From positions 496,001 to 560,000 of the forward strand of contig CAWICV010000013.1 of NCBI GenBank assembly GCA_963834705.1: a DNA stretch of 64,000 nucleotides, read 5' to 3'. Each line of letters begins with the position of its first letter. Positions within the stretch are counted from its first letter, which is position 1. This document shows, in pieces, positions 16,922 through 24,787 of this stretch. A program made the translations under genes and the position numbers. This DNA is from RYN-230 sp963834705 (GTDB lineage Bacteria > Actinomycetota > Actinomycetes > Streptosporangiales > Streptosporangiaceae). Under the pieces are notes generated by a model. The model did not search any database, was not told the origin of the DNA, and was given only the letters and a program-made list of their open reading frames with translations.

Positions 16922-17460
16922 GACGTTCCTTCCGCCAGCTCGAAGCCGAGGTCGGTGCGGGCGCCGGCCAGTTCCCGGAGCTGCCGCAGCCCGCGGGACG
17001 CGGCGGACTTGACGGTGCCTTCCGAGCAGCCGAGCAGGGCAGCGGTCTCCGCCTCGGTGCGCTGCTCCCAGTACCGCAGCACGATCACCGCGCGCTGCCG
17101 GGGTGGCAGCTGACTGAGCAGCCGGATCAGCGCATCGCGCAGGTCGACCACGTTGGCGGCGTCGGCTGCCTGGCTGGCGGCCTGCGCGGTGGCCTGGGCA
17201 CGGAGCAGCGGCAGCCGCTGCCGCCACCGACCGCGCCGCCGCCAGCCGTCTGCGGCCAGGTTGTACAGCACCTGGCGCAGATAACCCTCGGTGTCCTGAT
17301 GCACCTGGCGCGGTTTCCTGAGCACCCGCTCCAGGGCGGCCTGCAGCAGGTCCTCACCGGCCTCCCGGTCGCCGGCCAGCGCGATGGCCACCCGCATCAG
17401 CTGGGTACCGCGCTCGGCGAGCAGCCGCTCCAGGTCGGCTCCGGTCGGCGTGCCGGCCAT
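16918..17460 (-). CDS. SigE family RNA polymerase sigma factor (ECF)
   Basis: A 180-aa extracytoplasmic-function sigma factor. Region 2 spans about residues 15-85 (LMRVAIALAGDREAGEDLLQ, VLYNLAADGWRRRGRWRQR). Region 4 spans about 105-165 (LIRLLSQLPPRQRAVIVLRY, EAETAALLGCSEGTVKSAAS). This pattern (DxEDLLQ..., then LPPRQRAVIVLRYWEQ..TE) is the actinobacterial SigE-like family (SigE of the 'sigma-70 family, SigE' annotation rather than the envelope SigE). The ATG has GGAGGCGG 4-5 nt upstream. It forms a two-gene operon with the membrane protein at 15896. The target promoter is unknown. Confidence 0.93.
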   Translation of the reverse strand: MAGTPTGADLERLLAERGTQLMRVAIALAGDREAGEDLLQAALERVLRKPRQVHQDTEGYLRQVLYNLAADGWRRRGRWRQRLPLLRAQATAQAASQAADAANVVDLRDALIRLLSQLPPRQRAVIVLRYWEQRTEAETAALLGCSEGTVKSAASRGLRQLRELAGARTDLGFELAEGTS

Positions 17461-17548
17461 CGCACCGCCTCCTCTGTCGCCCGCTCATGACGAACGAGCC
17501 GCGCCCGGGGTTGCCTCTTCGGCTTTGCTCCCCATGCCTTCTCTCTGG

Positions 17549-18577
17549 CTACTCCGTTCCGGCCGCGGCGACCAGGGCGTCGCCCACGGCGGTCCGCCGG
17601 TACAGCACGGAGCGGCCGGACCGGGCCCGGGTCAGCAGGCCGGCCCGGCGCAGGACCGCGAGGTGGCCGCCCAGCCCGCCGAGGGACTGGCCCAGGATGG
17701 CCGCGAGCTGGGTGGTGCTGGCCGGCTCGTCGAGGGCGCGCAGGATGGCGGCGCGGGACGTGCCGAGCAGCGGGCCGAGCGTGCCGCTCGGCACGTCGCG
17801 CGCGGTTGGGCGGCAGCCCGGTGCGGCCGTCTCCCACAACGCGGCCACCCCGCGCGCCGGGTAGATCAGGGCCGGCGGCCAGGGCGGCTCCAGGCTGACC
17901 GCGAGCCCGGGCCAGATGAAGACCGACGGCACGAACAGCAGCCCCCGCCCGGCCAGGCTGGCATCCGGCTGGCCGGGCCAGTGGGTGAGCTTGAGCTCGA
18001 TCCGGCCCGGCTGCCAGGCCAGCCGCGGATGCAGCCCGTCCAGGGCGGCGGCCCAGCCTTTGGAGGTGAGCTGGCCGGCGCGGTGGATCACGTCGCGTTC
18101 CAGGATGGCCCGCAGCGTGGGCCACTCCGATTCGAGCAGCGCCTGCCAGGCCGCGGCCAGGATGTCCGCGCAGTAGGCCGCGGCCTGGCCACCGGTCAGG
18201 ATGCGCCGCACCCTCGTGCTGATGTCCGGCTGCCGCCGCAGCGCCTCGTCGACCTCACGCTGAACTTCGTCGATGGGCGTGGCCCTGACCTGGGCGAGCA
18301 GGTCCTCGATGGTGGTGGACACGCTGGCCGGCACCGGAGAGAGGAAGTCCGCGCCCCAGTTCGGCGGCTGCAGCGCATGCAGCACGGCCAGGTCGGCGTC
18401 GCGGGACAGCCGCTGATAGCGGTCCCGGACCCGGGCCAGCCAGGGCCGGATCGCCGCGTCGCCGCGCGACGGCGGGCCGGCCAGGGTGCGCAGCGCCTGG
18501 GTCAGCTCCCACAGCGGGGAGATGGCGAACCGGCTGGTCACCACGTCCTGCTGGGCCACCTCGATGCGCAGCGTCAT
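17549..18577 (-). CDS. ArsR-type winged-helix regulator with N-terminal DUF5937 domain
   Basis: A 342-aa protein. The first ~250 residues look like DUF5937 (TLRIEVAQQDVVTSRFAISP, LWELTQALRTLAG, LIYPARGVAALWE). The last ~75 residues form an ArsR HTH (LLGTSRAAILRALDEPASTT, QLAAILGQSLGGLGGHLAVL, RRAGLLTRARSGRSVLYRRT). No metal-binding cysteine motif is visible in the HTH. The gene is divergent from an MFS efflux gene with a perfect inverted repeat between them, so it probably represses both. The inducer is unknown, perhaps a small hydrophobic compound. Confidence 0.88.
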   Translation of the reverse strand: MTLRIEVAQQDVVTSRFAISPLWELTQALRTLAGPPSRGDAAIRPWLARVRDRYQRLSRDADLAVLHALQPPNWGADFLSPVPASVSTTIEDLLAQVRATPIDEVQREVDEALRRQPDISTRVRRILTGGQAAAYCADILAAAWQALLESEWPTLRAILERDVIHRAGQLTSKGWAAALDGLHPRLAWQPGRIELKLTHWPGQPDASLAGRGLLFVPSVFIWPGLAVSLEPPWPPALIYPARGVAALWETAAPGCRPTARDVPSGTLGPLLGTSRAAILRALDEPASTTQLAAILGQSLGGLGGHLAVLRRAGLLTRARSGRSVLYRRTAVGDALVAAAGTE

Positions 18578-18608
18578 GACCGCGTCCTTCCCGCGCCAGG
18601 CCGGCCGA

Positions 18609-18630
18609 TCTTTCGTCCTGGAACGAAAGA
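18609..18630. promoter_or_regulatory. Perfect inverted repeat (operator) between ArsR-type regulator and MFS gene
   Basis: TCTTTCGT (18609-18616) and ACGAAAGA (18623-18630) are exact reverse complements separated by the 6 bp CCTGGA. The site lies 31 bp upstream of the regulator start and 36 bp upstream of the MFS start. The size, symmetry and place fit an ArsR-family operator overlapping both promoters. Confidence 0.7.
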
Positions 18631-18666
18631 GTACTGTCCCGGGTTGGCGATCCCGACGATGGCGGC

Positions 18667-19956
18667 ATGACCACCACGGCCGCCGCGCCCGCCCCCCGCA
18701 CCACGTACCGGTCGGTGTTCGCCGTCGGGCAGTTCCGGGTGCTGTGCGCGAGTATGTTCCTCTACGTCCTGGGTTTCGAGTTCGAGATCCTCGGCCTGTC
18801 GGTCGTGGTGTACGCGCAGACGCGGTCGGCGTTCCTGGCCGCGCTCGCGTTCGCGATGGGGTTCGGGCCGCAGGCCATCGGCGGCGCGCTGTTCACCTCG
18901 CTGGCCGACCGGCTGCCGCCGCGGGCCGTGATCACCGGCGGCATGCTGCTCCGCGCGGTGCCCGGCGTGCTGATCGGGCTCGCACCCGGGCTGCCGGTGG
19001 CCGCGATGCTGGTCCTGGTGGCGCTGGCTGCGATGGTCGCGCCGGTGTTCAGCGCGGCGGTGTCCCGGATGCTGCCCGACGTGCTGGATGGTGACCGGTA
19101 CGTGCTCGGCCGCTCGGTACTCAGCCTGACCGCGGCCGGCACCCAGATCGTCGGGCTTGGGCTGGGTGGCGCGGTCCTGGCCGTGCTGTCCGGGCGCTGG
19201 CTGCTGCTGTCGGCCGGCTGCGCGCTGGTGCTGTCCGCGTTCGTCCGGCTCGGGCTGCGGCCCGTCGCGGCACCAGGACCCGGTGCCGCGCCGTCGGGCC
19301 CGGCACCCGGCCCGGGCCGGCCATCCGGCCCGGCCCGGGCGGCCAGCCGGGGCGCGGTGCGCGCCACCCTGGCCGGCCACGCCGAACTGCTGGCCAGCCG
19401 CCGGGTGCGGGCGCTGCTGCTGGCCCAGTGGCTGCCGGGCATGTTCGCGGCCGGTGCGGAGTCGCTCATCGTCCCGTACACCGAATCGCTGGGTCACCCG
19501 GCCGCCGCGGCCAGCCCGCTGCTCGCCGCGGTGCCAGCCGGCATGCTCGCCGGTGACGTGGTCATCGGCCGGTTCTGCCGCCCGGTCATGCGGCGGCGGC
19601 TGGTCTTCCCGCTGGCCCTGCTGACCGGGGCGCCGCTGCTGGTGCTTATCCTGCACCCGCCCTGGCTGGTCGTGGCGGCGGCCCTGTTCGGCTGCGGGTT
19701 CGGGTTCGGGTATCAGCTCGGGATCCAGCAGGCGTTCCTGGACAGCCTGCCGCCGGGCCTGCGCGGCCAGGGCTTCGGCCTGCTCGCGACCGGGCTGATG
19801 GGCGGCCAGGGAGTGACTCCGCCGCTGGCCGGTGCGCTGGCCGCGGTGGCCGGCCCGGCCGCCGCCATGGCCGCTACCGGGGCCGCCACCGTGCTGGCCA
19901 CCTGCTGCCTGCGCCGCCCACTGTCTGCCCGCCAGCTGACCGCTGAGCCCGGCTAG
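18667..19956 (+). CDS. MFS transporter, probable drug/metabolite exporter
   Basis: A 429-aa major facilitator protein with about 12 membrane helices in two halves joined by a Pro/Gly/Ala-rich loop (residues ~200-235). The N-terminus RTTYRSVFAVGQFRVLCASM starts helix 1. The loop between helices 2 and 3 has FTSLADRLPPRAVITGGMLL, an MFS signature region. The C-terminal half repeats this with VVIGRFCRPVMRRRLVFPLA. The family contains macrolide/multidrug exporters. The ATG start is 36 bp from the inverted repeat shared with the divergent ArsR-type regulator, so expression is probably derepressed by the exported compound. Confidence 0.88.
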   Translation: MTTTAAAPAPRTTYRSVFAVGQFRVLCASMFLYVLGFEFEILGLSVVVYAQTRSAFLAALAFAMGFGPQAIGGALFTSLADRLPPRAVITGGMLLRAVPGVLIGLAPGLPVAAMLVLVALAAMVAPVFSAAVSRMLPDVLDGDRYVLGRSVLSLTAAGTQIVGLGLGGAVLAVLSGRWLLLSAGCALVLSAFVRLGLRPVAAPGPGAAPSGPAPGPGRPSGPARAASRGAVRATLAGHAELLASRRVRALLLAQWLPGMFAAGAESLIVPYTESLGHPAAAASPLLAAVPAGMLAGDVVIGRFCRPVMRRRLVFPLALLTGAPLLVLILHPPWLVVAAALFGCGFGFGYQLGIQQAFLDSLPPGLRGQGFGLLATGLMGGQGVTPPLAGALAAVAGPAAAMAATGAATVLATCCLRRPLSARQLTAEPG

Positions 19957-20000
19957 GCCCGCGGAGAATCCCCGCCTGGTAGCTGCCTTAGGCCGCCTCG

Positions 20001-20273
20001 TCAGGACATCCGCCGGTATATCTCGCGGCGATGCCCTACCCCCACGATCAGGATGACGAGCTGCTGGTCTATGACCTCGTAGATGATCCGGTAGTCTCCG
20101 ACGCGCAGCCGGTACCGGTCCTCATATCCGGTCAGCTTCCTGATGTTGGCATCTGAGCGGCGCGGATCGTCCCCGAGCGGCGTCAGTGCCTGCAAGATCG
20201 TTAGCGCCGCTGGCTGGGGGATAGCCCTCAGTTGCACGACCGCCCGCTCCCGCCACCGGAAGGCGTACTTCAC
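20001..20273 (-). CDS. Type II toxin, RelE/ParE family
   Basis: A 90-aa basic toxin of the RelE/ParE fold: KYAFRWRERAVVQLRAIPQ at the N-terminus, DANIRKLTGYEDRYRLRVGD then YRIIYEVIDQQLVILIVGVG, and HRREIYR at the C-terminus, where RelE-type catalytic residues (R/H/Y) sit. RelE toxins cut ribosome-bound mRNA. Its start overlaps the antitoxin stop by 4 nt, the usual antitoxin-first coupled arrangement. Confidence 0.93.
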   Translation of the reverse strand: MKYAFRWRERAVVQLRAIPQPAALTILQALTPLGDDPRRSDANIRKLTGYEDRYRLRVGDYRIIYEVIDQQLVILIVGVGHRREIYRRMS

Positions 20274-20626
20274 GCGACACCCGTGCCCGATTCTTCCTCG
20301 AAGATGGCCGCGACTACTTCGGACATGCTGTACGTCGGCGCATCTGGGTCCTCGGCCAGGTCGCGGTCGGCCTCCCGGGCGAAATACCGGTCGATCGCGT
20401 CTTCGAGGGCGTTGAAGTCCTCGATCGGGACGATAGCGGCCACGGCTTGGCCGTTGCGGGTGATGACGGTGGGTGTTCCGTCCTGGGCCCGGGTAATGAC
20501 GCCCGCGAAGTGCGCGCGGGCGTCCCGGACACTGAGCTGGCCCTGGCTGTCATCCATGCCCATAGTGTACGTCAAATTGTGTACACAGATAGGGGCGCTC
20601 GATTCAGCTAAGTTCTGATCGGGCAT
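20270..20626 (-). CDS. Type II antitoxin, Phd/YefM family
   Basis: An antitoxin of about 118 aa. The Phd/YefM core is QLSVRDARAHFAGVITRAQD, GTPTVITRNGQAVAAIVPIE and DFNALEDAIDRYFAREADRD; the acidic C-terminus (MSEVVAAIFEEES) should wrap the toxin. ATG 20626 has a perfect AGGAGGA 4 nt upstream and is chosen. It adds 21 residues before the usual Phd start at ATG 20563 (MGMDDSQ). TGTACA-type operator motifs lie between the two starts, so a shorter product from 20563 or 20557 is an alternative. It forms an operon with the RelE toxin. Confidence 0.88.
   Translation of the reverse strand: MPDQNLAESSAPICVHNLTYTMGMDDSQGQLSVRDARAHFAGVITRAQDGTPTVITRNGQAVAAIVPIEDFNALEDAIDRYFAREADRDLAEDPDAPTYSMSEVVAAIFEEESGTGVA
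20566..20587. promoter_or_regulatory. YefM-type TGTACA operator motifs
   Basis: A perfect 10-bp palindrome TGTGTACACA spans 20578-20587. A second near copy, TGTACG, spans 20566-20571, 14 bp away centre to centre. TGTACA-core palindromes are the known binding sites of YefM-YoeB complexes. The site sits inside the 5' end of the longer antitoxin frame, or directly upstream of the shorter one. Confidence 0.5.
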
Positions 20627-20738
20627 CACGTCCTCCTCGTTCTGTCTCCGGATGCGTGCCACGGTACGGGCAGCTTCGAACATTCGGGGCTGCCTCGGTG
20701 CTGCTGCGTTACGGGCATGACCGGGTAGCGTCGGCTGG

Positions 20739-21965
20739 GTGACTGGCCTTTCCCGGGACGTGCCCGCGGCGGGCCGCGGCAGCTACCCGGTCGGCCAGGC
20801 GGTCCGGCTGGACGAGCTGGCCGGCCCGGGCCTGCACCAGGTGCTGGCCCGGCTCCGCGCGGCCGAGCCGGTGTCCTGGCTGCCGGGTCTGGACGGCTGG
20901 CTGGTCACCCGTTACGACCTGGCCGTGCGGGTGCTGCGGGACAGCGCGGCGTTCACCGTGGATGATCCGCGGTTCTCCACCGCCCGGGTAGTCGGCCCGA
21001 GCATGCTCTCGCTGGACGGGACCACGCACGACCGGCACCGGCGGCCGTTCGGCGGCCCGTTCAGCCCGGCCGAGGTGCGCGGCCGGCTGGCCGGGTTCGT
21101 CACCGCCGAGGCGGCCCGGCTGGTCGCTGTGGTCCGCCCGGCCGGGCAGGCCGAACTCCGGCGCAGCCTGGCCGGGCCGCTGGCCACCGTCGTGGTGGCC
21201 CGGATGCTGGGCCTCACGGCCACCCCGCCTGAGGTGATCCTGGCCTGGTACGACGCGATCGTGGCCGCCGTCTCCGAGCTGGCCGGCGCGCCGGGGGCCG
21301 CGCCGGGCGCACCGGGCGTGGCGGCCTTCAGCCAGCTGGCGGGCGGCCTCCGCGAAGTGCTCACGGCCGGCGACCCAGACCAGTCGCTGCTGGCCGCGGC
21401 GGCCCAGCATGTCGGCCGGTCCGGGGCGCTGAGCACCGACGAGGCGGTGTCCAACGCGGCGGTACTGATGTTCGGCGGCATCGAGACCACTGAGGGAATG
21501 ATCACGAACGCGGCCTGGCACCTGCTCAGCCACCCGGGCCAGCTCCAGCTGGTCCGCGACGACCCGGAGCTGATGACCAACGCCATCGAGGAATCGCTGC
21601 GGCTGGAGCCGGCCGCTGCCGTGGTGGACCGCTACGCCACCCGGGACGTGATGCTCGGCGACGCGATGGTGCGCCAGGGCGACCTGGTCACCGTGTCGCT
21701 GGCCGGTGCGGGCCGTGACCCAGCCGTGTTCGCCGACCCGGACCGGTTCGCCGTCCGGCGGGAGAACGCGAACCGGCACCTGGCCTTCGCCCGTGGCCCG
21801 CACTTCTGCCTGGGCGTGCACCTGGCCCGGCTGGAAGCCAGCGCCGGGCTCGGCGCGCTGTTCCGGCTGCCCGGGCTGCGCCTCGGCCAGGACGGCACCG
21901 GCCCGCCGACGGGCCTGGTGTTCCGCAAGCCCGCCGCGCTGCCGGTGCGCTGGGACGCCGGATGA
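20739..21965 (+). CDS. Cytochrome P450
   Basis: A 408-aa soluble bacterial P450. The heme-binding loop is FARGPHFCLGVHLARLE with the thiolate ligand C357. The K-helix ExxR is EESLR. The I-helix has GGIETTE, the (A/G)GxxT oxygen-activation motif. LDGTTHDRHRRPFGGPFSP is the C-helix region that contacts heme propionates. The length fits class I P450s that take electrons from ferredoxin. No ferredoxin or reductase gene is adjacent. The substrate cannot be inferred. GTG 20739 starts 112 bp after the divergent antitoxin start; the stop lies 3 bp before the convergent GH25 stop. Confidence 0.95.
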   Translation: MTGLSRDVPAAGRGSYPVGQAVRLDELAGPGLHQVLARLRAAEPVSWLPGLDGWLVTRYDLAVRVLRDSAAFTVDDPRFSTARVVGPSMLSLDGTTHDRHRRPFGGPFSPAEVRGRLAGFVTAEAARLVAVVRPAGQAELRRSLAGPLATVVVARMLGLTATPPEVILAWYDAIVAAVSELAGAPGAAPGAPGVAAFSQLAGGLREVLTAGDPDQSLLAAAAQHVGRSGALSTDEAVSNAAVLMFGGIETTEGMITNAAWHLLSHPGQLQLVRDDPELMTNAIEESLRLEPAAAVVDRYATRDVMLGDAMVRQGDLVTVSLAGAGRDPAVFADPDRFAVRRENANRHLAFARGPHFCLGVHLARLEASAGLGALFRLPGLRLGQDGTGPPTGLVFRKPAALPVRWDAG

Positions 21966-21968
21966 CGC

Positions 21969-22874
21969 TCAGGAGACCTGGTAGCTCACGTTGACGTCGC
22001 CGGCGTCCAGGCGCTGCACCGAGACCACGGACGTGGCCGAGGGCTTGCCGAACTTGATCACGGTCTGGCCCTTGGCGCTGTCCACCTGCACCGAACTGTG
22101 CACAGTCCAGCCGCCATCAAACACCGCGACCCGAAGCTTCGCCGTGGGCAGCTTCTGCAGGCCGTTGTCACAGGCAAAACCGATCTCCTTGGCGCTGCCG
22201 AACGGTACCGAGATCGGCGTGACCGCGTCAGCGCCGTTGACGAGGGTTCCGGTCTGCACTTCTTCCTCCTGCTTAGCCGCCGGGGCTGGGTTGGCGAACT
22301 TCTTCAGCGCGGCCCCGTCCCCGTTGAACACGTCCCGGTCTACGAGCGTGGTCGCGTACTGGTGAAAGGTCCACGTCGTCCACGGTCGGGGGACGGTGGG
22401 ATGCCCTTCCGGGCTGGACGGGTCGGCGATCCACAGCGGGTGGCCGCCGAGCCCGGCGCAGTTGCCTTCCTGGGCGAAGCTGATGAACGTGTAGACGATG
22501 GGCTTGCGCCCGGTAGCCGCGGCGACCTCCGCACACCAGTTCCGCGCGAACGTGGCGACCTGGGCTGGGCCCAGCCCGTCCGTGGTCTCCAGGTCAAGCG
22601 CGAGCAGGTCGCCACGCTCCAGGCCCTGAGCGCGGACCGCGGCCAGGAAGGCCTGGGCACTGGCGCCCGCGCCGTCCTTCGGATGCCCGAAGTGGTACGC
22701 GCCGCGAACGAACCCCATGGCTTTGATCTGCTGCCAATTCCGGGCGAATTCCGGGTCGGTGATCGTCACCCCCTCGGTCGCCTTCGCGAAGCCAAAGGAG
22801 ATCGAGCCCCTTTCCGCCGCCCAGTCGAACGTGCCCTGGAAGCTCGACACGTCAATGCCTTGCGCGTTGGCCAC
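21969..22874 (-). CDS. GH25 family lysozyme-like protein without signal peptide
   Basis: A 301-aa protein. Residues 1-~205 are a glycoside hydrolase 25 (muramidase) TIM barrel: GIDVSSFQGTFDWAAERG, FGFAKATEGVTITD, GAYHFGHPKDG, LALDLETTDGLG (catalytic DxE strand) and LWIADPSSPEG, then FHQYATT. The C-terminal ~95 residues form an extra beta domain (TLVNGADAVTPISVPFGSAK, VVSVQRLDAGDVNVSYQVS). The start GTG 22874 has GGGAGG 7 nt upstream and gives ANAQGIDVSS directly, with no secretion signal. Export may be non-classical, or the start may be misjudged. Such leaderless GH25 proteins are also found in phage or contractile-injection clusters, but none is nearby. Confidence 0.85.
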   Translation of the reverse strand: MANAQGIDVSSFQGTFDWAAERGSISFGFAKATEGVTITDPEFARNWQQIKAMGFVRGAYHFGHPKDGAGASAQAFLAAVRAQGLERGDLLALDLETTDGLGPAQVATFARNWCAEVAAATGRKPIVYTFISFAQEGNCAGLGGHPLWIADPSSPEGHPTVPRPWTTWTFHQYATTLVDRDVFNGDGAALKKFANPAPAAKQEEEVQTGTLVNGADAVTPISVPFGSAKEIGFACDNGLQKLPTAKLRVAVFDGGWTVHSSVQVDSAKGQTVIKFGKPSATSVVSVQRLDAGDVNVSYQVS

Positions 22875-23029
22875 CGCATCCTCCCGTTCCGTGCCCGCCC
22901 TGCTGTGGCAACGGTGTGTCGGAGGATAGTGCCTGGTCACCTGGCATTGGCAGGAAACGCAAGGTAACCCGGAGGGACTCGTCAGCGTTATTGGCAGTTT
23001 GTGACTACTGTCCGAATTGGGCCAGTCGT

Positions 23030-24787
23030 TTAGCGGCGCAGCCGCAGGCCACGCGGGGTGGCCCGGAAGCCGGCCTCCTCCAGCGCGTGCGCCAGCGGCG
23101 AGCCGTGCACGGTGCCCCCGTCGGCGCGCTCGATGGTCAGCCGGCCCAGCGCGCCGCCGCGCGCCACGCTGGCCAGGGCCGCGGCCGCCGGGCCGAGCAC
23201 GGCCGGGTCGCTGGTCCAGGACAGTACGGTCTTGCCACCGCGCTCGACGTAGAGCACCAGGTGGCCGCCGGCCAGCACAACCAGGGCCCCGGCCTTGCGG
23301 CCCGGCCGGTGCCCGCCCGGCGTCTCGTCCGGCCGGTCCGGCCACGGCAGCGCCGCACCGAACGGGTTGGCCGGGTCGCCGGCGGCCAGCACGACCGGGC
23401 TGGGCCCGGCAGGCCGGCCGCGGCCGGCCCGGCCCGGCTGGCCGGGTCCGGCCTGGTTTCCGGGTCCGGCCAGGTCGCGGGCGGCGGTCAGGGTCCACGG
23501 GTCGGCCTGGTACCCGGGTCCGGCCTCGTCTCCAGGTCCGGCCTGGTCCCTGGGAGCGGGCCGGCTCCAGAGATCGGGCTGCCCGCTGGCAGTCGGCCGG
23601 CGCCACGGGTCGGCCGGCTCGCCCTGCTCGGCGTCCGCCGCCAGTGCGCGCATCCGGTCCACCGCGCCGGCCAGCGCGAACTGCGCCGCGCCCAGGCCCT
23701 CGACGAAGTAGCCGCGGCGGCACTGCCCGGCGTCCTCCATCGCGCGCAGCACGGGATAGATGGCGGCGAAGCCGCCCGGCACCCGCTCGCTGGCCACCGC
23801 GCCGCGGATCAGGATGCCGTGCCGGTCCAGCAGGGTACGGGCCACCGCGTGCAGCCGCCGGGTCGGGTCCGGGTCGGCGGGCGGCACCAGGAACCAGCGG
23901 CCGGATACGGTCGGCGGCCCGGTCCGGCTGGGCATGGCCGGGCGGCCGGAGCCGGGCCGGCGCGCGCCCATCCGGCCCGTGCTTGGGCGGCCCGTGGTTG
24001 GACGGCCAGTGCCTGTCCGGCCCGCGCCGCGACGGCGCGGCCCGGTACCGCCGAAACCAGCGCCGCCAAAGCTCGGGCGCGCAATCCCCGGGCCATTCAG
24101 TCCGGCCCCGTCCAGCCCGGCACTGTCCAGCCCAGCACTGCTCAGCCCGGCCCCGTCCAGTCCAGCGCTGCTCAGTCCAGCACTGCTCAGTTCCGCGCCC
24201 GCAGGCCCGGCACCCGGCTGGGTGGCGGCGGGCCCGTCGTCGGGCGCGACCGGCCGGCCGGTGCTCAGCACCGTGCGCAGCGCGGCCAGTGTGTCGTTGC
24301 TCAGCCGGCCCGCCCAGACCAGGTCCCAGATGGCCGCGGCCAGTGCGGCGTCGCTGGCCATGGCCCGCTCCGGCTCCGGCAGCAGGCTGATGGCCCGGTC
24401 CGCGAGCATCCGGAAGAACAGCCCGCCGCCGCCGTCCAGCGCGGCCAGCACCGCCTGGTGCAGCGGGGTCAGGGTGATCTCGCCGGGCGCGGGCAGCAGC
24501 AGCGGCGCGGTGTCGGCGGGCGCCAGCACCAGCCACCCATCGCCGCCGGGCAGGCCGCCTGCCCCGGTCCAGACGATCTCGCCCGCGGCGGTCAGCTCGT
24601 CCAGCATGGCGGGCTGGTAACCCGGCACCCGGCCGGGCAGGATCAGCGTCTCCAGCGCGGAAGCGGGCACCGCCGCCCCGGCCAGCTGGTCGATGGCCTC
24701 GTACACCTGGTCCGGGCCGGCCGGCGGCCGCCACCCGGCCCGGCTGCCCGGCGCCGTGCCTGCCCCGGCCGGCGGCCGGCCTGCTGC
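23030..24787 (-). CDS. lhr: Lhr helicase C-terminal part (3' piece of a frameshifted lhr)
   Basis: This frame continues the Lhr protein after a frameshift near 24720-24790. It reads GPDQVYEAIDQLAGAAVPAS, ALETLILPGRVPGYQPAMLD, IVWTGAGGLPGGDGWLVLAP, the expected Lhr C-terminal WH/beta-barrel region, ending FRATPRGLRLRR. Two low-complexity inserts break the domain: AGL(S/D)(S/G) pentapeptides near 24100-24200, followed by a Gly/Arg/Thr-rich run, and AGPG-type repeats near 23440-23570. The upstream limit is set at the shift; the frame itself is open further (to 25258) but is not coding there. Downstream homologous blocks (FLVPPADPDPTRRLHAVART, RHGILIRGAVASERVPGGFA) are intact. Confidence 0.82.
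   Translation of the reverse strand, partial: AAGRPPAGAGTAPGSRAGWRPPAGPDQVYEAIDQLAGAAVPASALETLILPGRVPGYQPAMLDELTAAGEIVWTGAGGLPGGDGWLVLAPADTAPLLLPAPGEITLTPLHQAVLAALDGGGGLFFRMLADRAISLLPEPERAMASDAALAAAIWDLVWAGRLSNDTLAALRTVLSTGRPVAPDDGPAATQPGAGPAGAELSSAGLSSAGLDGAGLSSAGLDSAGLDGAGLNGPGIARPSFGGAGFGGTGPRRRGAGRTGTGRPTTGRPSTGRMGARRPGSGRPAMPSRTGPPTVSGRWFLVPPADPDPTRRLHAVARTLLDRHGILIRGAVASERVPGGFAAIYPVLRAMEDAGQCRRGYFVEGLGAAQFALAGAVDRMRALAADAEQGEPADPWRRPTASGQPDLWSRPAPRDQAGPGDEAGPGYQADPWTLTAARDLAGPGNQAGPGQPGRAGRGRPAGPSPVVLAAGDPANPFGAALPWPDRPDETPGGHRPGRKAGALVVLAGGHLVLYVERGGKTVLSWTSDPAVLGPAAAALASVARGGALGRLTIERADGGTVHGSPLAHALEEAGFRATPRGLRLRR
24097..24200. repeat. 15-bp tandem repeat inside lhr
   Basis: About seven imperfect 15-bp units in the lhr coding frame encode AGLSS, AGLDG, AGLDS and AGLNG pentapeptides in a row. 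The period keeps the reading frame. The region lies within the Lhr C-terminal part and is flanked by further low-complexity sequence. Confidence 0.75.

Noticed and set aside
24097..24200. Possible CRISPR array in the lhr repeat
   Set aside because: Units are 15 bp, adjacent and coding, with no spacers.
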